The notes beneath the pieces were generated by a model. That model did not search any database and was not told the origin of the DNA. It saw nothing but the letters and a program-made list of their open reading frames with translations. A DNA stretch of 64,000 nucleotides from Verrucomicrobiota bacterium (GTDB taxonomy: Bacteria; Verrucomicrobiota; Verrucomicrobiia; Limisphaerales; Pedosphaeraceae). The number at the start of each line of letters is the position of its first letter. Position 1 is the first letter of the stretch. Both the position numbers and the translations under genes were made by a program. Location of the stretch: positions 1 through 64,000 of the forward strand of contig JAJPHR010000106.1 in NCBI GenBank assembly GCA_021325145.1, in the 5' to 3' direction. This document shows positions 62,301 through 64,000 of the stretch, piece by piece.

Positions 62301-64000
62301 TGATGGTGCTCGGTCCGGTGGTGTTGCCGTCTCCGATCAGGCAGTTTGGGCCGTTGAGCAGCACGTTCCCCTGCTGGTTGCACGCATCGAGCCGGAGCGC
62401 GCCGAAGATTTGATTATTCCCCACACCGTCAATGACCACGGCTGCGGGATCCACGGTGAACGGCGTGGCGAGATCCAGGGTTGCACCATTCATAATGTGC
62501 CAGGTCGCGCTGGCGCTGATGGGAAAGAGGCCGTTGTACACCTGGTCTATAACCAACTGGCCGTTGTTGTTGGTCGCGCTTTCACAATTAATCGTGCCGC
62601 TAAAACCGGAGAGCGAACCCGAAAGACGGGTGTTGCCCGTGGGTTCATTGACTTGGATGGTAGCGGATGAGCCGCCGGTGATCGTGTTCGGCACATTGAT
62701 GGCAGTAGTATAGCTCACGATCAAAGTGCCATTGTCGCCGACGGCGACAGGCCCGATGCCGCCGCCTGCCGCTGCGCTGAGCGCCACGGTGCTGTTTGCG
62801 CCGACGTTAAGTCCGCCGGAGTAGGTGTTTGCGCCGCCCAAAATCAATTGAGCACTGCCGTTGTAAGTGAGCGACATGCCATTGCCACTAATCGTACTCG
62901 CCAGAAGGATGTTGCCATTGCCGCTAATTGTAGCGTTGCCAGCCAGGACAATTCCGCTGCCGCCGTTGGTGATGCCGCAAGGGGAGACGCTGCTGTTGAT
63001 CAGCGCCCCGCCGCCGCTGCCGTTGCCGGACAGGGTGAGCGTGCTGAAGCTGTCGCTCTGGCCGTTCAAGTCAAATACGCCGCCGCTGGCGACAGTAAGG
63101 ACGCAGCCACTGAAAAGGTCAAAGTTGCCAGCGCCGCTTAATTGAAGCTCGGCACCACTGGCCACGGTGCTGACGCCGCCGCCCAGCCCATGCACAGTAC
63201 TGGTGGAATTCTTGTTTATGATCACCGTGCCCGCATTGATAGCCATGAAGAGACTGGAGTTATCCAGCACTCCGCCCAAGATTAAGGTGCCGCCTCCGGT
63301 AAAGGTGAGGTTCTGAGCGGCTGTATCGGCTACACTATGAATCTGGCCGTCCCATTCCAGGGTGTTGCCGCCGGGCACAGTCAGCGTGGCGGTCGTTGGG
63401 CCTGACAAGGTAAGCGTGCGTGCCGACGTGCCTGAGCTGCCCGTAAAAGTGAGATTGCCATCGAAAAGCGTAAGGCTCGTGCCGACGCCAATGGCGCTGG
63501 TCCCGCTGTCGGCGATGCTGTTGGCGCTCAAGGTTGCGCCGCCTGCGACCGTCAAGCTGCTGGTAATGCCCGCATTGGGGCCGGTCAATGCCAGCGTGCC
63601 GGGACCGGCTACGATCACCGTGTTCGACGAGGTTGCGGTGGCAAGGGCGCAGTCAATCGTGGTGTTGCCGGCGGGAATGGAAATTATCGGCGTACCGTTG
63701 CTCGCCAAGCCACTCAAAGTCAGCGTGGCGCCTCCGCTAAGGTCATAACCCGGCGTGGCGAAGGTCAGGCCACTGGCGGCCACATTGGCATTCAGCGTGA
63801 CGGTGCCTGCCGAGCCGGCAAAATTTGCGATATTGGTCGCAACCCAGGCAGTATCCGCGCTCCCGATGAACCAATTGGCCGCGCTCGCGTCCCAACTTCC
63901 GGGGCCGCCGCTTCCGGGAGCTGCATTTGCAAAGGCAGGGTCCCAATAAGCACCCTGACCCACAACGTTGAGGATGCCGCCGCCGGTGAAAGCGGCGTTC
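59311..64000 (-). CDS. Giant secreted PATR protein with LamG, Ig and lectin domains (5' end beyond window)
   Basis: The frame stays open to the right edge, so the N-terminus and signal peptide are missing; at least 1560 residues remain. The frame before the edge (FTGGGILNVV) is already beta-repeat sequence. PATR-type repeats include LILGGANTYSGGLNVGAN and IVLTAANTYSGGTIVNNG. Counting from GTG 63963, a LamG domain lies at about 840-1085 (GVVTLYVNGVVAASGAVSAG) and Ig-like regions at about 1090-1258. An L-type lectin-like domain lies at about 1266-1481 (VRGVFFDIPQYIGAFEASFT, KTADGIAFVLQNDARG). The terminal module spans about 1485-1550 (MILTWPADVSLYQLQSNTNL ... AFYRLQLQ). It resembles the protein at 46391 in plan. 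Likely a surface glycan-binding protein. Confidence 0.85.
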   Translation of the reverse strand, partial: NAAFTGGGILNVVGQGAYWDPAFANAAPGSGGPGSWDASAANWFIGSADTAWVATNIANFAGSAGTVTLNANVAASGLTFATPGYDLSGGATLTLSGLASNGTPIISIPAGNTTIDCALATATSSNTVIVAGPGTLALTGPNAGITSSLTVAGGATLSANSIADSGTSAIGVGTSLTLFDGNLTFTGSSGTSARTLTLSGPTTATLTVPGGNTLEWDGQIHSVADTAAQNLTFTGGGTLILGGVLDNSSLFMAINAGTVIINKNSTSTVHGLGGGVSTVASGAELQLSGAGNFDLFSGCVLTVASGGVFDLNGQSDSFSTLTLSGNGSGGGALINSSVSPCGITNGGSGIVLAGNATISGNGNILLASTISGNGMSLTYNGSAQLILGGANTYSGGLNVGANSTVALSAAAGGGIGPVAVGDNGTLIVSYTTAINVPNTITGGSSATIQVNEPTGNTRLSGSLSGFSGTINCESATNNNGQLVIDQVYNGLFPISASATWHIMNGATLDLATPFTVDPAAVVIDGVGNNQIFGALRLDACNQQGNVLLNGPNCLIGDGNTTGPSTISGIISDNGNGYNFTKVGANATIVLTAANTYSGGTIVNNGTLAIGATGSIASSSGISLTNGTALDVSAVSGGYSLGSSQGLTNFGAATIVGSLNLSSGAPLTLLWTNNASVLTVTNGTLTLGNNPVTVTILGSSGPLPGTYPLITGVNGANPGLLAGSIASSPLTVNNQIVNTIASLAISNNTLYLNIVSTSPTILSQTPVNGGNTNLLYAGAHSTFSVAALSAAQYLWYTNNVLVGGVTNSTLTLTNIQGVSLATVCIATNAFGTASATWNAIILPDPTNPYPMTVLADNPLGYWRLNEPEQGGGDPGVLADDYWGGNVGIYTNVNLGQAGYTTNNVPDTDPAETSALFGTFAGVDSDAYGIPGINFASPASTSPTFSVEAWVNGFLQTTDAGIVSLGYGGGGEQFNLDTGSDSGNNHRYRFFVRDAAGNTHGGSSTILPSPGSWQHLVGVCDESNGVVTLYVNGVVAASGAVSAGAGLLATTRHMIIGSRPSNSTTNVNNNQFVGAINDVAVYNYALSASQVVAHYVSAGVPPSFSQVPPAAVTINAGATLTLPAIALGTPGLTNSWFDVNGGTNLLAGTSTSNTLNSTLIISNVPASLNGDTLQLTVSNLYGSTNISVALTVNSALAASVSPTNVAITADEPFTFTVQAVGTAPITYQWYAGSLSTPILNATNASFMAISTLGDSIYICKVTDLTGSTNLPVTLTGLPYLALNWNGIGWAAVNQSGTYSTTAFNNNVLTLTDGGANQVRGVFFDIPQYIGAFEASFTYQAGGSKTADGIAFVLQNDARGVTALGGGGGLLGVGTNNPITPSAELELNLYTGNSQIRGYAYYTNGLTGHFAGNSNYTAPGSINLASGNPINIALYYNQGMLSLTITDTVALISFSTNLNVGNLPASAGGNFAYVGFTGSSGGSTAVQTITGFKFLSLMPLTAQLSGTNMILTWPADVSLYQLQSNTNLAVPNWVDVTNSVFTIGNQNQVTVPVSATQAFYRLQLQ

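Noticed and set aside
1..64000. CRISPR arrays, rRNA genes, intact insertion sequences or prophage
   Set aside because: No regularly spaced repeats of CRISPR type, no rRNA sequence, and only one decayed transposase fragment were found.

Overview
The window reads as chromosome of a free-living, saccharolytic member of the Verrucomicrobiota (Limisphaerales/Pedosphaera-like). This is an inference from gene content, not from a ribosomal marker. The supporting features are a PVC-type haem-binding CxxCH protein, very large secreted proteins with autotransporter-associated beta-strand repeats, many prepilin-like proteins, a DUF5107-TPR protein beside glycoside hydrolases, and a recurring C-terminal module of the type W-P ... 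Q-x-x-T-N ... F-F-R-L at the end of secreted proteins.

Layout. 1-1.2 kb: two small minus-strand genes, one with a zinc ribbon. 1.36-6.07 kb: a complete ytfQRT-yjfF-type sugar ABC importer (galactofuranose/pyranose class) with a palindromic repeat between the binding-protein and ATPase genes. 6.2-7.06 kb: a membrane protein with a GrpE-like C-terminus. 7.16-14.4 kb: two head-to-tail copies of a four-gene minor-pseudopilin operon (PilV-like, PilW-like, a giant PilX-like protein, a small secreted protein), divergent from a pilM-like gene. 16.2-17.8 kb: a CdiI-like immunity gene with a small membrane gene behind it and, overlapping its start, a reading frame broken by two amber codons. 18-20 kb: a lipid kinase, a zinc-ribbon protein and tRNA-Val(CAC). 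20.4-22.7 kb: a secreted PVC-type c-haem protein.

22.9-39.9 kb is the main metabolic locus. An AraC-type regulator is followed by eight closely spaced or overlapping plus-strand genes: a secreted repeat protein, a prepilin-like protein, a clan GH-D glycosidase, a sugar-porter MFS permease, DUF5107-TPR, an aldose-epimerase-like protein, an NPCBM-GH36 alpha-galactosidase and a GH95 alpha-fucosidase. Together they suggest extracellular or periplasmic trimming of galactosyl- and fucosyl-decorated glycans followed by proton-coupled import. 39.9-40.6 kb is a small gene graveyard (aldo/keto reductase, transposase and secreted-protein remnants). A secreted protein of unknown function, a short-chain-dehydrogenase remnant and a NarL-type two-component pair with a very large sensor follow. 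From 46.4 kb to the right edge lie four very large secreted proteins (one cut by the window edge), three of them on the minus strand.

The points most worth checking are the duplicated pseudopilin operon, the shared C-terminal module as a possible sorting signal, the double-amber frame fused by a 4-base overlap to the immunity gene, the membrane-anchored GrpE-like protein, and several unexplained repeats and potential structured RNAs.
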